In this document: positions 7,907 to 17,148 of the stretch, piece by piece | How the letters are laid out: the number at the start of each line of letters is the position of its first letter | How positions within the stretch are numbered: position 1 is the stretch's first letter | Assembly: GCA_963734085.1 (NCBI GenBank) | Contig: CAVTFT010000017.1 | Location: 62,001-126,000, forward strand | DNA length: 64,000 nt | DNA from: CAIWHR01 sp963734085 | GTDB taxonomy: Bacteria; Pseudomonadota; Gammaproteobacteria; Burkholderiales; Casimicrobiaceae | Direction: 5' to 3' | The notes under the pieces: generated by a model | Seen by the model: only the letters and a program-made list of their open reading frames with translations | Database searches by the model: none | Told to the model about the DNA's origin: nothing | Made by a program: the position numbers and the translations under genes

Positions 7907-10543
7907 TCAGCGGCGGTGCGCGAGCCAAATGCGCGCCGCCGTGATTGCGTGCTCGAAGGAGGTCGCGCGTCCCGCGGCCTCCGCGATCCTGAACTGCGCT
8001 TCGCCGAAAGCCTCGCGGGCCCTCGCTATCAGTGGCGCCAGAAATGCTTCGTCAGCCGGATCGCGCGACATGCCAGTCAGCGCATTCTGCTCTTCCGCAG
8101 TTCCGAAGAACCGCGCCGCCGGTTCCCATTCGCCGCCCGTTGCTGCTAGGCCAGAAGAAACCTCCAAGACGCTTTGGCCGACGGGCTTCGAGCCGGTTTC
8201 GTCGGCAATCGCCAGCGCCTCGAGCAACATATCGCGCGCACGCGGGCTAGAGTCGCGCCCGATCGAGACCATCGCGAGATTGAGCAAAGCGATGGCGATG
8301 CTCTCGCGATCTCCGAGTTCTCGGGCGAGTGCGAGGACCTGTACGTATAGGGGCTCAGCCGGGTCGAGCGCGCCTTCCGCGCGGTGAAGCTGTGCGAGCG
8401 CATTGAGCGCGGCGGCAAACTCGCGCTTGTCGCCTTCTGCTCGCGCCAGCGCGAGCGCTTCCTCCAGGTGGCCGCGTGCTGCAGCGCTGTCCCCCAGCCC
8501 GAGAACCGCCATCCCCAGGGGCTGAAGGACCACAGCGATGCGATGCGTGTCGCCGAGCTCCCTGGCGATGATCAGGCTCTCTTCAAGCAGTGCCTGTGCC
8601 TCCGCGTACCGTCCCATGAAGCAGCAGGTCTGCCCTGCGTCAAAGCAAGCGCGGCTCCGGGCGGCGTCTCGCGCCTGTGCGCCCGGGCGCGCGAGCGCCT
8701 CCAGCGCGACTCTGTACGCGAGCTCCATGAGACTGCGATTCGTCAGGTAGGTCTTCAACGCACGCACGAGACGGAAATCGAGCGCGGCGCCGTTCTCTAT
8801 GCGATCGCACCATGCGTGCGCCGCCAAGAGGTTTTCTCGCTCGGGATCCAAGTATGCTAGCCACATTCCTTGCTCGGGACTAACGAACTTCGGCCGCGCC
8901 TTTTCGGCCAGCGAGAGGTAGAAGTGAAGATGCCGCGTGCGAGTCTCGTCGGCCTCGCCCGACTCGTCGAGCCGTTCCTGCGCATACTGGCGCACGGTTT
9001 CCAGCATCGTGTAGCGCTCGCGCTCGGCCTCCATGATGACCAGCGATTTTTCGACGAGGCGGCTCAACAGCTCGAGTACGTCGGCTTGGGCGATCTCGCC
9101 ACTGTTACCCACTGCTTCCGCTGCCTCCAGCGTCCAGCCGCCCGCGAACACCGCGAGCCGTCGCAGCAATGCGCGCTCGTGCTCGGTGAGCAAGGCATAG
9201 CTCCAGTCGATCAACGCACGCAAGGTTTGCTGCCGCGGCAGCGCGGTCTTGTAGCCTCCTGTCAATAAGCGGAAGCGATCGCTCAGACGCTCCGCGATCT
9301 TTTCCACCGGAAGGGCACGCAGGCGCGCCGCGGCGAGCTCGATCGCCAACGGGATACCGTCCAGGTGTCGACAGATTTCAGCCACGGCGGTGGCATTTCT
9401 GTCCGTGATGCGAAACGCCGGCTGCGCCGCCATGGCTCGCTCCGCGAACAGGTGCACGGCCTCGAACTGCAGCAGCGTTTCGGCTGCGACCGCCTGGCGG
9501 CTATCGGGGACGGCAAGCGCCGGCATCGGATAGCTCGTCTCGCCCGCGACGTGCAGCGGCTCCCGGCTCGATGCGAGGATCTTCAGTTGCGGACCCGCTT
9601 GCAGCAGGTCCTTCGCGAGCTCGGCGCATGCATCGACGACGTGCTCGCAATTGTCGAGTACGAGCAGCAGCCGCCGGTCCTTCACCGCCCTCATCAGCGC
9701 CTCGCCGACCGGGCGGCCCGCTTCCTCCTTGACGCCGAGGACGGTCGCTGCTGCCTGCGCTACCATTCGCGCGTCGGCGATGGCGGCCAGCTCCACGAAC
9801 CACACGCCGTCCGGATAGTCGTCCATGACGTCTGCGGCAAGCTGCAGCGAAAGGCGCGTCTTGCCGAGGCCTCCCACACCGAGCAGCGTCAGGAGCCGCG
9901 TCTTGCCGATCAGCTCCTTCGCTTCGGAGAGCTCGCGCTCGCGCCCGATGAACGACGTGACCTGCTGCGGCAGGTTGTTGGGTGTTGCTTCCAGCGAACG
10001 CAACGCCGGAAAATCCTGCCGCAGTTGCGGGGCGACGAGCTGATAGACGTGCTCGGGGTGCGCGAGATCGCGCAGCCGGATCGTCCCCAAGTCGCGCAAC
10101 TCGACCCGCGTAGGCAACCGTTCGCTTATCAGAACGGCTACCGCCTGTGACACCAACACTTGTCCGCCGTGCGCCGCGCCCATGATGCGCGCCGCGCGAT
10201 TGACCGCGCTGCCGAAGAAGTCGTTGTCGCGACGTTCGACCACGCCCGCATGCAAGCCACAGCGCACCCGCAGGGCGACGCCGCTGGTCGCCGCTGGATC
10301 GGCAAGCGCCTGCTGCAGCTCGAGTGCCGCGCGGACGGCGTCGAGCGGATCGCCGAACGCCGCGTGGATGCCGTCGCCGCTCGTCTTCACGACCTCGCCG
10401 CGATGGTCTTCCACCGCGGTGCGGGCGATCGCGTCGTGGCGCGCCAACGCGGCGCGCATTCGCGCGGGCTCACGTTCCCAGAGCGCGCTGCTGCCCTCGA
10501 TATCGGTGAAGAGAAACGTCGTAATCGCTGGATGCTCGGGCAC
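7907..10543 (-). CDS. Class III nucleotide cyclase fused to a STAND-type ATPase and TPR array
   Basis: An 878-residue cytoplasmic signalling protein. Residues 1-165 form a class III cyclase domain: LFTDIEGSS gives the first metal Asp (14), KTSGDGIHAAF gives Lys53 and the second Asp57, and VNRAARI gives the Asn/Arg pair, so it looks catalytically complete. A NB-ARC/STAND-like ATPase follows with Walker A GVGGLGKTR, Walker B LLLVLDNCEH and sensor LASSREPL. Helical and TPR-like repeats (about 530-830) finish the protein. I prefer GTG 10543, preceded by AGGGAG at good spacing; ATG 10612 in frame would overlap the FHA gene. It forms an operon with the FHA protein and protease upstream. Confidence 0.85.
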   Translation of the reverse strand: MPEHPAITTFLFTDIEGSSALWEREPARMRAALARHDAIARTAVEDHRGEVVKTSGDGIHAAFGDPLDAVRAALELQQALADPAATSGVALRVRCGLHAGVVERRDNDFFGSAVNRAARIMGAAHGGQVLVSQAVAVLISERLPTRVELRDLGTIRLRDLAHPEHVYQLVAPQLRQDFPALRSLEATPNNLPQQVTSFIGRERELSEAKELIGKTRLLTLLGVGGLGKTRLSLQLAADVMDDYPDGVWFVELAAIADARMVAQAAATVLGVKEEAGRPVGEALMRAVKDRRLLLVLDNCEHVVDACAELAKDLLQAGPQLKILASSREPLHVAGETSYPMPALAVPDSRQAVAAETLLQFEAVHLFAERAMAAQPAFRITDRNATAVAEICRHLDGIPLAIELAAARLRALPVEKIAERLSDRFRLLTGGYKTALPRQQTLRALIDWSYALLTEHERALLRRLAVFAGGWTLEAAEAVGNSGEIAQADVLELLSRLVEKSLVIMEAERERYTMLETVRQYAQERLDESGEADETRTRHLHFYLSLAEKARPKFVSPEQGMWLAYLDPERENLLAAHAWCDRIENGAALDFRLVRALKTYLTNRSLMELAYRVALEALARPGAQARDAARSRACFDAGQTCCFMGRYAEAQALLEESLIIARELGDTHRIAVVLQPLGMAVLGLGDSAAARGHLEEALALARAEGDKREFAAALNALAQLHRAEGALDPAEPLYVQVLALARELGDRESIAIALLNLAMVSIGRDSSPRARDMLLEALAIADETGSKPVGQSVLEVSSGLAATGGEWEPAARFFGTAEEQNALTGMSRDPADEAFLAPLIARAREAFGEAQFRIAEAAGRATSFEHAITAARIWLAHRR

Positions 10544-10577
10544 GCCGGGTTCTCCCTGGACGGCGGTTCGGAGATCC

Positions 10578-11555
10578 TTATTCGTCGGAATCAAAACCCG
10601 AGAAGAGATCACTTGCGGGCGGCTCTTCCTTGCGCGCGCGGTCGAGCTTCCCCTTCAGGCTCTCGGCATCCGCAAAAAATGCCGCATCGGTTTGCGGCGG
10701 CGCAATGCGCAACATCGGCGGCTTCAGATCATGCAGATACGATTGCTGCGTCATCCACGTGCGCATTTCGGACTGGGCCAGCGTCTGCGCGCCGATCACC
10801 GCCGCAGCAAGGCCGCTGACGACGCCGGCCTTGAGCTTCAGATGTCCCGGTCCGATCTCGCGCAGGTGCAGGAAGCACAACGTCGCGAACAGCGCCCACG
10901 CGCCGATGTACGAATAGTCGGCAAGCACGCGCGAGGACAGCGCAAAGGCGCCGATGTCGCAGAGCTCCTCGTAGACGGAAAACACGAGCAGCATCGCGAG
11001 CGCGATGACGAGATGGCGCTCGAAGCGCGCCTGCCCGGAAAAGATCCGCGACAGCACGGCCCAGGTCGAAGTCCAGGCCAGCGTCAGCACCGCCAGGAGC
11101 AGCACCGGCAGCAGATAGCGCGAGATCTGCGGCTCCGCAGTCTCACCAAGCCACACGGAGAGAAGCTCCAGCGCAATTACCGCACCGGCGAGCCCGAGTG
11201 CCCGCGGCCAGAGCCTTCCCGCGGGCACCACCGTGCGTTCGGCGGCAACCTGGTGGCTCGCCTCGCGAATGCGCAAATGCGTGCGGCCGATGCGCAGCGT
11301 CCGGTCGCCGTCGATCACGATGCGCGGCTCCCGCTCTGCGCCGTCGTCGGCGTACAACCCGTTGGCGCTGCCGAGATCCTCGGCGAGGAGCGTGCCATCC
11401 TCGCTGCGATAGATGCGCAGGTGTCGCGGGGCGACGTAGGGATCATCGACGATCACGTCGTTGTCGTACGCGCGACCGATGTGGATCTCGGCGCCCTCGC
11501 ACCGATGCCGCGCAACGACGTCGCGGTGCCGGGACAGGATCTCGACCCAGATCAT
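10578..11555 (-). CDS. FHA-domain membrane protein
   Basis: A 325-residue protein with an N-terminal forkhead-associated domain (about residues 5-95) that binds phosphothreonine. Conserved positions are IHIGRAYDNDV and LGSANGLYADDG. About five transmembrane helices follow (roughly residues 110-250), then a charged C-terminal tail ending in Asp/Glu. ATG 11555 overlaps the protease stop as ATGA. Downstream lies the cyclase-ATPase gene 34 bases away. No Ser/Thr kinase is visible in this window, so the phosphorylated partner must be encoded elsewhere. Confidence 0.85.
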   Translation of the reverse strand: MIWVEILSRHRDVVARHRCEGAEIHIGRAYDNDVIVDDPYVAPRHLRIYRSEDGTLLAEDLGSANGLYADDGAEREPRIVIDGDRTLRIGRTHLRIREASHQVAAERTVVPAGRLWPRALGLAGAVIALELLSVWLGETAEPQISRYLLPVLLLAVLTLAWTSTWAVLSRIFSGQARFERHLVIALAMLLVFSVYEELCDIGAFALSSRVLADYSYIGAWALFATLCFLHLREIGPGHLKLKAGVVSGLAAAVIGAQTLAQSEMRTWMTQQSYLHDLKPPMLRIAPPQTDAAFFADAESLKGKLDRARKEEPPASDLFSGFDSDE

Positions 11556-12961
11556 TTCGAGTTCGCCGTCTTCGCGCCGCCGTGGGCCCATTCGATTGCG
11601 CCCAGGAAGCGGCGGCCGAGCGCGAGCGCATTCTCGTAGGTGATGCCGCGCATGTTGAGGCGCGACACGAGTGCCTCGCGGTCGCGATCCTCGGTCACCG
11701 CGCTCACCGAGACGTCGTAGAGGCCGTCGAACTCGCGATAAGCCCTCGCACACCATACCGCGCGCAGCAGCGGGCGATCGGCGTCGGCCGCGAACGTCAC
11801 GAAGTCTTCGTGGCAACGCTGCTGGGTCAGGCGCTTCTTGCCCCAGCTGCCGAGCCACACGGGCTGCATCTGCCGCGACAGGAAGGCCGCGAACTGGAAC
11901 GCGTTGAGATCCACTCCTCTCACGAGCGAGTGCGTGAAATCGACCTGGCCGGTCTGGAGGTCGCCGGCGATAAACAGTGACGTGCGCGAGCTGCAATTGG
12001 TCGTCGCGACCAGCGCGCGCGGCTTCGGGATCGCATCGGCGTTGGTGCGCGCCCAGCAGTTGAGCCAGGGCACAGCGCTCTCGGGAGCGCGATACGGCCC
12101 GAAAGTCGAGGGACGGAATCCCTTGTCGCCGACCGCCTGGAAAAGCCCGGCCTGCCAGGCAGTAAGCTGCCGGGTGATCTCCGCGCGCGCATCGGCGGGC
12201 GTCAGCGGCGCATTCTTGCGCGCACGCTCGATCAGCGCCACCGCGTATTCCACGGGAACGAGGAAGCTCACGAGCTCGCCGCGCGTCTGCTTGGCGACGT
12301 TGATGCCGGCGACCCGTCCGTCGACCGTCACCGTCGGCCCGCCGCTCATCCCGGGATTGAGGGCGCCCGAGAAATGGATCTGCTCGTTGTAGCTGTAATC
12401 GACAAGCCCGTTGTACGTGCCTTCGACGATCGTGAAGCCCAGGTCGAGCGGATTGCCCATCGCGAACAGCCGCTCGCCTTTGGGCAGCGTGCCCGCGAGG
12501 GCGCGCGGCTCGAACTCGAAAAACGACGCGGCCGGCTTGTCCAGCTGCACGACGGCGAGATCGTTGACGACGTCGATCGCCTGCAGTTTCAGCGGACCGC
12601 GCGAGCCGTCGGGAGCCGCGTACTCGAGACGGTACGTCGAAGGCTCGAGCGCGTATTGCGAGACCACGTGGTAGTTGGTGAGCGCGAGTCCCTCGGCGGT
12701 AACGAGGAGCCCGGAACCGATCGAGGATTGCCGATCCGCGGTTTCCACCAACGTGCGAATCTGCAGCAGACGGGGCTTCGCCGCCGCATAGACCGATTCG
12801 GCGGCGGACGACATCGGTCCTGGCGGCGCCGTGACGGGCGGGGGGGTCGGCGCAGCCTGAGCGGGGTTCGGCGCGGCTGGGTTGGGGGCGGGCGTGGATT
12901 GCGCGAGCGCGACTCCCGCGCTTGCCGCGGCCAGGGCGAAGATCAATGCAGCAGGGCGCAT
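11552..12961 (-). CDS. Secreted trypsin-like serine protease (S1C type)
   Basis: A 469-residue protein with a signal peptide (cleavage after GVALA), then an Ala/Pro-rich linker and a chymotrypsin-fold domain. The triad is His98 in TNYHVV, Asp134 in NDLAVVQL and Ser206 in NPGMSGGP. Unlike DegP there is no PDZ domain; the C-terminal 230 residues are an uncharacterised cysteine-containing region. It heads a three-gene operon with the FHA membrane protein and the cyclase-ATPase, which suggests an envelope-sensing cascade. The function of the set is inferred only. Confidence 0.82.
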   Translation of the reverse strand: MRPAALIFALAAASAGVALAQSTPAPNPAAPNPAQAAPTPPPVTAPPGPMSSAAESVYAAAKPRLLQIRTLVETADRQSSIGSGLLVTAEGLALTNYHVVSQYALEPSTYRLEYAAPDGSRGPLKLQAIDVVNDLAVVQLDKPAASFFEFEPRALAGTLPKGERLFAMGNPLDLGFTIVEGTYNGLVDYSYNEQIHFSGALNPGMSGGPTVTVDGRVAGINVAKQTRGELVSFLVPVEYAVALIERARKNAPLTPADARAEITRQLTAWQAGLFQAVGDKGFRPSTFGPYRAPESAVPWLNCWARTNADAIPKPRALVATTNCSSRTSLFIAGDLQTGQVDFTHSLVRGVDLNAFQFAAFLSRQMQPVWLGSWGKKRLTQQRCHEDFVTFAADADRPLLRAVWCARAYREFDGLYDVSVSAVTEDRDREALVSRLNMRGITYENALALGRRFLGAIEWAHGGAKTANSK

Positions 12962-12997
12962 CGTCAGTGCATCGTCAAAAGAAGGTGATCGAAGCGC

Positions 12998-13243
12998 TCA
13001 CGTCCCGCGCGTGATGAACATGACCAGCGCGACCAGCGCCAGCACGAAGACGAGCCCGGACAAGAGCCCGACGATGATGACGTGATGCAGCCTGATCGTC
13101 GTTGTGTCCGCTTTCATGTCCCGGCCTTTGCGCACCCCGAAGAAGCTCCAGAACACGGCGCCGGCAACCTGCCGCAGCGAAGCGGGCTTTGTGGTTGGGG
13201 CGTTGGGGTCGGAAGGGGCGGGCGACGGGAGATCGGCGGGCAT
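12998..13243 (-). CDS. DUF2970 small membrane protein
   Basis: An 81-residue protein with the DUF2970 core (SLRQVAGAVFWSFFGVRKGR). A single C-terminal transmembrane helix follows (HHVIIVGLLSGLVFVLALV). The family is frequent in betaproteobacteria and has no known activity. The aromatic-rich FWSFFGVRKG motif is its hallmark. ATG 13243 starts a Pro-rich leader before the domain; the longer open frame to 13648 is antisense to the globin gene and not conserved. Confidence 0.8.
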   Translation of the reverse strand: MPADLPSPAPSDPNAPTTKPASLRQVAGAVFWSFFGVRKGRDMKADTTTIRLHHVIIVGLLSGLVFVLALVALVMFITRGT

Positions 13244-13393
13244 CGTGCGCTTTGGGCCGAAACACGATTCGAGGGACGCCACGGATGTTATCACCCTGTC
13301 GGTCAAGGGGTCGTGCGTGCGTCCGGGAGCACCCGCGCTGCGTATAGCGAGGTGCAGCCGCACCGGCCGCGTCCCATGTTGAAGGAGGAATCC

Positions 13394-13830
13394 ATGTCCG
13401 CCCGCTTGTCCCGCTTCGCCCTGCCGTTCCTGCTCGTGATCGCGCTCGCGGCGTGCCAGTCGATGTCGCCGGCACCGCAGAAATCGCTGTACGATCGTCT
13501 CGGCGGACAGCCCGCGATCACCGCGGTGGTCGACGACTTCGTGGCGAACGTCGCCGCCGACAACCGGATCAACGCTTTGCCCGCACCGACATCCCGCGCC
13601 TGAAGCGGCTGTTGGTCGAGCAAATCTGCAACGCCACCGGCGGTCCATGCACTTATACCGGGCGCAGCATGCCGGAGGCCCACCGCGGGATGCACATCAC
13701 CGACGCGCAGTTCGGCGCGCTGGTCGAGGACCTGCAAAGGTCGTTGAACAAGTTCAAGGTGCCCGACAAGGAGCAGAACGATCTGCTCGGAATCCTCGGC
13801 TCGCTGAAGCCGCAGATCGTCGGTCAGTAG
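13394..13830 (+). pseudogene. Group I truncated hemoglobin lipoprotein, frameshifted
   Basis: A perfect ribosome site (AAGGAGG) precedes ATG 13394. The first frame encodes a lipoprotein signal (IALAAC, Cys21) and the globin start (LYDRLGGQPAITAVVDDF), then runs off-family and stops at 13603. The rest (FARTDIPRLKRLLVEQIC, then the proximal-His segment AHRGMHI) continues in the -1 frame to 13830. The break is near 13575-13580 around AACGCTTTGCCC and needs one extra base (or four) to restore the family sequence. This is either a real frameshift mutation or a sequencing error. A periplasmic heme protein next to a cytochrome bd operon would make sense for O2 or NO handling. Confidence 0.78.
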
Positions 13831-13875
13831 AACGCGCGCTTCGCCCGGCGGCAGCGGAGTCTGAGCCCGGGCGAG

Positions 13876-13917
13876 CTAGAACCTATTTCGAAATCCCTGT
13901 TTTGGGATGGGTTCTAG
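13876..13917. terminator. Compound inverted repeat between globin and cyd operon
   Basis: Outer arms CTAGAACC (13876-13883) and GGTTCTAG (13910-13917) are perfectly complementary. Inner arms ATCCC (13893-13897) and GGGAT (13904-13908) close a loop containing TGTTTT. It lies where the convergent globin and cyd transcripts meet and overlaps the cydX stop codon. A bidirectional terminator or a repeat element are both possible; there is no long T tract. Confidence 0.5.
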
Positions 13918-14066
13918 GCGCCGCCGGTCGTGTCCTCGCCGAAGCGCTCGCGGATCTTGCCTTCGTCGAGCTCGCCGAACGTGTACGACGCCTCGAGCCA
14001 CATCACGTTGATGATGCCGAACGCGAGCGCGGCGCCGACGCCCAGTATCCACGCGAAATACCACAT
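13914..14066 (-). CDS. cydX: Cytochrome bd small subunit CydX
   Basis: A 50-residue single-helix subunit of the cytochrome bd quinol oxidase, required for stability and heme insertion. The N terminus MWYFAWILG and the following AFGIINVMWLE are hallmarks of CydX/YbgT. A short acidic tail follows. It begins 21 bases after the cydB stop, as usual. The ORF is easy to miss because of its size. The stop codon lies inside the terminal inverted repeat. Confidence 0.9.
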   Translation of the reverse strand: MWYFAWILGVGAALAFGIINVMWLEASYTFGELDEGKIRERFGEDTTGGA

Positions 14067-14087
14067 CGTTGCGTCTCCGGTTGGCCG

Positions 14088-15236
14088 TCAATACAACGCC
14101 GAGCCGCCCTCGCGCACCTGGCGCTCGGTGATCTTGCCGCGCATCACGCGGTAGATCCAGCCGGTGTAGGCGAGGATCAGCGGCAGGAAAATCAGGACCG
14201 CCCAGAACATGATCTGCAAGGTGCGCCTGCTCGAGACGGCGTCCCAGACGGTAAGGCTGCTTCGCGGATCCGCGGACGACGGCATGATGAACGGGAACAG
14301 CGCGAAACCCGCGGTCAGCACGACGCTCCCGATCGCGAGCGAGGACAGCACGAAGGCGAGCATGGTGCGGTGCTGCGATGAAGCGAGGAGTGCCAGCAAC
14401 GCGCCACCGATGCCCGCTATTGGCGCCACGATCGTCCACGGAAAAAGTGCGTGAGCGTGCAACCAGCCGGCAGGTCCGTGCACGACCGACTTGGCGAGCG
14501 GTACGAAGGCGGCGTCGCGCGCAGGCATTGCCGTTATCGCATAGCCGTCGATGCCGTTCACGATCCAGAGGCCGGCGGCGGCGAACGTGACGATGAAGAG
14601 CGCCCCGGCGATACGTGCGGCAACGATTGCGCGCCGCTGTATGGCGCCTTCGGTGCGCAACTGGAGATAGATCGCGCCGTGCATCGCCAGCATCGCGACG
14701 CTCACGAGGCCGGCGAGAAGCCCGAACGGATTGAGGAGCGCGAGGAACGATCCGGTGTAGTAGACGCGCAGGTCGGAGTCGAAATGGAAGGGGACGCCCA
14801 GAAGGAGGTTGCCGAAAGCGACGCCGAAGACGAGCGCCGGCACGGTCCCGCCCACGAAGAGGCCCCAGTCCCACGCGCTGCGCCAGCGCGGATCGGCAAC
14901 CTTGCTGCGGTAATCGAAGCCGACCGGGCGCAGGAAAAGGGCGAACAGCGTCAGGATCAGCGCGACGTAAAAGCCGGAAAACGCGGTTGCGTAGACGAGC
15001 GGCCATGCCGCGAACGTGGCGCCGCCGGCGGTGATGAACCACACCTGGTTGCCTTCCCAGTGCGGACCGATCGTATTGAGCACGACGCGGCGCTCGTCGT
15101 CGTTCCGGCCCACGAAAGGCAGGAGCGTGCCGACGCCGAGATCCATGCCGTCCATGACCGCGAAGCCGACCAGCAGCACGCCGACAAAAAGCCACCAGAT
15201 GAGCTTCAGCGTGGCGTAGTCGAACACGTAAATCAT
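14088..15236 (-). CDS. cydB: Cytochrome bd ubiquinol oxidase subunit II
   Basis: A 382-residue integral membrane subunit of the high-affinity terminal oxidase. Diagnostic segments are FVGVLLVGFAVMDGMDLGVG near the start and GPHWEGNQVWFITAGGATFAAWP in the second helix. About nine transmembrane helices are evident. Its ATG overlaps the cydA stop as ATGA, so subunits I and II are coupled. The operon order is cydP-cydA-cydB-cydX on the minus strand. Confidence 0.96.
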   Translation of the reverse strand: MIYVFDYATLKLIWWLFVGVLLVGFAVMDGMDLGVGTLLPFVGRNDDERRVVLNTIGPHWEGNQVWFITAGGATFAAWPLVYATAFSGFYVALILTLFALFLRPVGFDYRSKVADPRWRSAWDWGLFVGGTVPALVFGVAFGNLLLGVPFHFDSDLRVYYTGSFLALLNPFGLLAGLVSVAMLAMHGAIYLQLRTEGAIQRRAIVAARIAGALFIVTFAAAGLWIVNGIDGYAITAMPARDAAFVPLAKSVVHGPAGWLHAHALFPWTIVAPIAGIGGALLALLASSQHRTMLAFVLSSLAIGSVVLTAGFALFPFIMPSSADPRSSLTVWDAVSSRRTLQIMFWAVLIFLPLILAYTGWIYRVMRGKITERQVREGGSALY

Positions 15237-16807
15237 ACGGACCCCGCGAGCGTCGCCTGCCCGGACTCGAAGTGATAGCGGCCGGTGCCGAGGGATGAAG
15301 GCCCCAGCCGCGCATACTTGAACATCAGATAGAGCTCGACCACGAGCAGCCCCGTATAGAACGCGACGAACCCGGCGAGGCTGAACCACAACTGGCCGAT
15401 CGTGACCGAAGATACCGAGAGATGCGTCGGCAGCACCTCGCTGATCGACCACGGCTGGCGGCCGTATTCGGCGACGATCCACCCCAGCTCGGCCGCGATC
15501 CACGGCAACGGAATGCTCCACAACGCGATGTGCATGAGCCAGCGGTTGTCGGCGAGGTTGCGTCGCGCGAGCACGACGAACGCTGCGGTAAAGATGAACA
15601 GGAACCACAGGCCGAGCCCGACCATGATCCGGAACGACCAGAACAGCGCCGCGACCTTTGGGATCGTGTCGTCGACGGCGGCGCGGATCTGCTCCGCCGA
15701 GGCGTCGACGACGTTGGGCGCATACTTCTTGAGCAGCAGACCGTAGCCGAGATCGGGCTTGAGCCTCGTCAGTTCGGCCATCGCGGCGGACGAGCGGTCG
15801 CCTGCCTTGATCCGCTGCAGCGCGGCGTAGGCCAGCATTCCGTTCCTGATGCGCGTCTCGTGCTCGCGCTTCAAGTCCTTGATGCCCGTGACCGGCGTGT
15901 CGAACGAGCGCGTCGCGATCACGCCCATCAGCCACGGGATCTTGATCGCGAAGAGCGTCTTCTCCGCCGCCTGGTCAGGAAAGCCGATTACGGTGAACGA
16001 CGCCGGCGGCTTCTCGGTATCCCATTCGGCCTCGATCGCGGCGAGCTTCACCTTCTGCACCTCGCCCGTCGTGTAACCCGATTCGTCGCCCAGCACGATG
16101 ACCGAGATCGCGGAGGCGAGCCCGAATCCGGCGGCGACGGCGAACGAGCGGATGGCGAACGAAGGGTCGCGCCCCCGCAGCAGGTAGAACGACGAGATGC
16201 CAAGGACGAACAGCGATGCCGCGACATAGCCGGCCGCGACGGTGTGCACGAACTTTGCGCCGGCGACCGGGTTGAACAGCAGGTCGTAGAAGCTCGTGAG
16301 CTCCATCCGCATCGTCTCGGCGTTGAACTCGGCGCCGACGGGGTTCTGCATCCACGCGTTGGCGATGAGGATCCACACCGCGGACAGGTTCGAGCCCAGC
16401 GCGACCAGGAAGGTCACCAGCAGATGGGCGACCTTGCCGAGCCGGCTCCAGCCGAAAAAGAACATGCCGACGAAGGTCGACTCGAGGAAGAACGCCATCA
16501 GTCCCTCGATCGCCAGCGGCGCGCCAAAAATGTCGCCGACGTAATGCGAGTAGTAAGCCCAATTGGTGCCGAACTGGAACTCGAGGGTGAGCCCGGTCGC
16601 GACACCCATGACGAAATTGATGCCGAAGAGCTTCCCCCAGAACCGCGTCATGTCGCGGTAGATTTCCTTGCCCGTCATGACGTAGACCGATTCCATGATG
16701 ACCAGGATCCACGAAAGCCCTAGCGTCAGCGGGACGAACAGGAAGTGGTAGAGCGCCGTCGCGGCGAACTGCAGCCGCGACAGGTCGACGACGTCAAGGT
16801 TCGGCAT
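15233..16807 (-). CDS. cydA: Cytochrome bd ubiquinol oxidase subunit I
   Basis: A 524-residue subunit that carries hemes b558, b595 and d, oxidises quinol and reduces O2 to water. The N-terminal heme ligand is in ALYHFLFVPLTLGLS. The long periplasmic loop between conserved segments (GYTTGEVQ to DTPVTGIKDL) indicates the long Q-loop form as in E. coli. The C-terminal GRQPW motif is present. ATG 16807 gives the family start MPNLDVVDLSRLQF; an in-frame ATG at 16840 would add 11 residues. It overlaps cydP by 14 bases. Confidence 0.97.
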   Translation of the reverse strand: MPNLDVVDLSRLQFAATALYHFLFVPLTLGLSWILVIMESVYVMTGKEIYRDMTRFWGKLFGINFVMGVATGLTLEFQFGTNWAYYSHYVGDIFGAPLAIEGLMAFFLESTFVGMFFFGWSRLGKVAHLLVTFLVALGSNLSAVWILIANAWMQNPVGAEFNAETMRMELTSFYDLLFNPVAGAKFVHTVAAGYVAASLFVLGISSFYLLRGRDPSFAIRSFAVAAGFGLASAISVIVLGDESGYTTGEVQKVKLAAIEAEWDTEKPPASFTVIGFPDQAAEKTLFAIKIPWLMGVIATRSFDTPVTGIKDLKREHETRIRNGMLAYAALQRIKAGDRSSAAMAELTRLKPDLGYGLLLKKYAPNVVDASAEQIRAAVDDTIPKVAALFWSFRIMVGLGLWFLFIFTAAFVVLARRNLADNRWLMHIALWSIPLPWIAAELGWIVAEYGRQPWSISEVLPTHLSVSSVTIGQLWFSLAGFVAFYTGLLVVELYLMFKYARLGPSSLGTGRYHFESGQATLAGSV

Positions 16808-17048
16808 GCGGCGCTTTCGGCGCGAACGCGGGTGCGACAATTCGATCGCCGACCTGGCCCGGATCCATCGTCATCTGCGGCGCCACGGGCGTCCGGAAGA
16901 ATGCGAACCAGATGAGCGCGAGCGCCGCCGCCTTGATCGCCAGGATCACGATAACATCGCGGGCGAGCGGGCTCGCGGACCTCCATTGCCGGCGCCACGA
17001 AGCGGCGGCGGGGGTCTGCGGCGGCACGGTGTGACGGGATGCACGCAT
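16794..17048 (-). CDS. cydP: Cytochrome bd accessory small subunit CydP
   Basis: An 84-residue single-span protein with a basic N terminus, then LARDVIVILAIKAAALALIWFAFF, characteristic of CydP. A short periplasmic tail includes QMTMDP. CydP genes usually precede cydA in proteobacteria and the product associates with the oxidase. The 14-base overlap with cydA supports coupled translation. It is the first gene of the operon and diverges from clpB. Confidence 0.82.
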   Translation of the reverse strand: MRASRHTVPPQTPAAASWRRQWRSASPLARDVIVILAIKAAALALIWFAFFRTPVAPQMTMDPGQVGDRIVAPAFAPKAPHAEP

Positions 17049-17148
17049 GGCCGGCCATTATTGCGCCGGCGGCGCCTGGCCGTCGAGTGCGCCGCTGGCC
17101 GGGTATTGGACGACGCCGACAGTCAAACGATGGAGCAGCGTGCGCGCG

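Noticed and set aside
15422..16723. 433-codon plus-strand open frame over cydA
   Set aside because: Antisense to cydA. Its composition (Arg, Asp, His-rich) reflects the complement of membrane codons, not a real protein.
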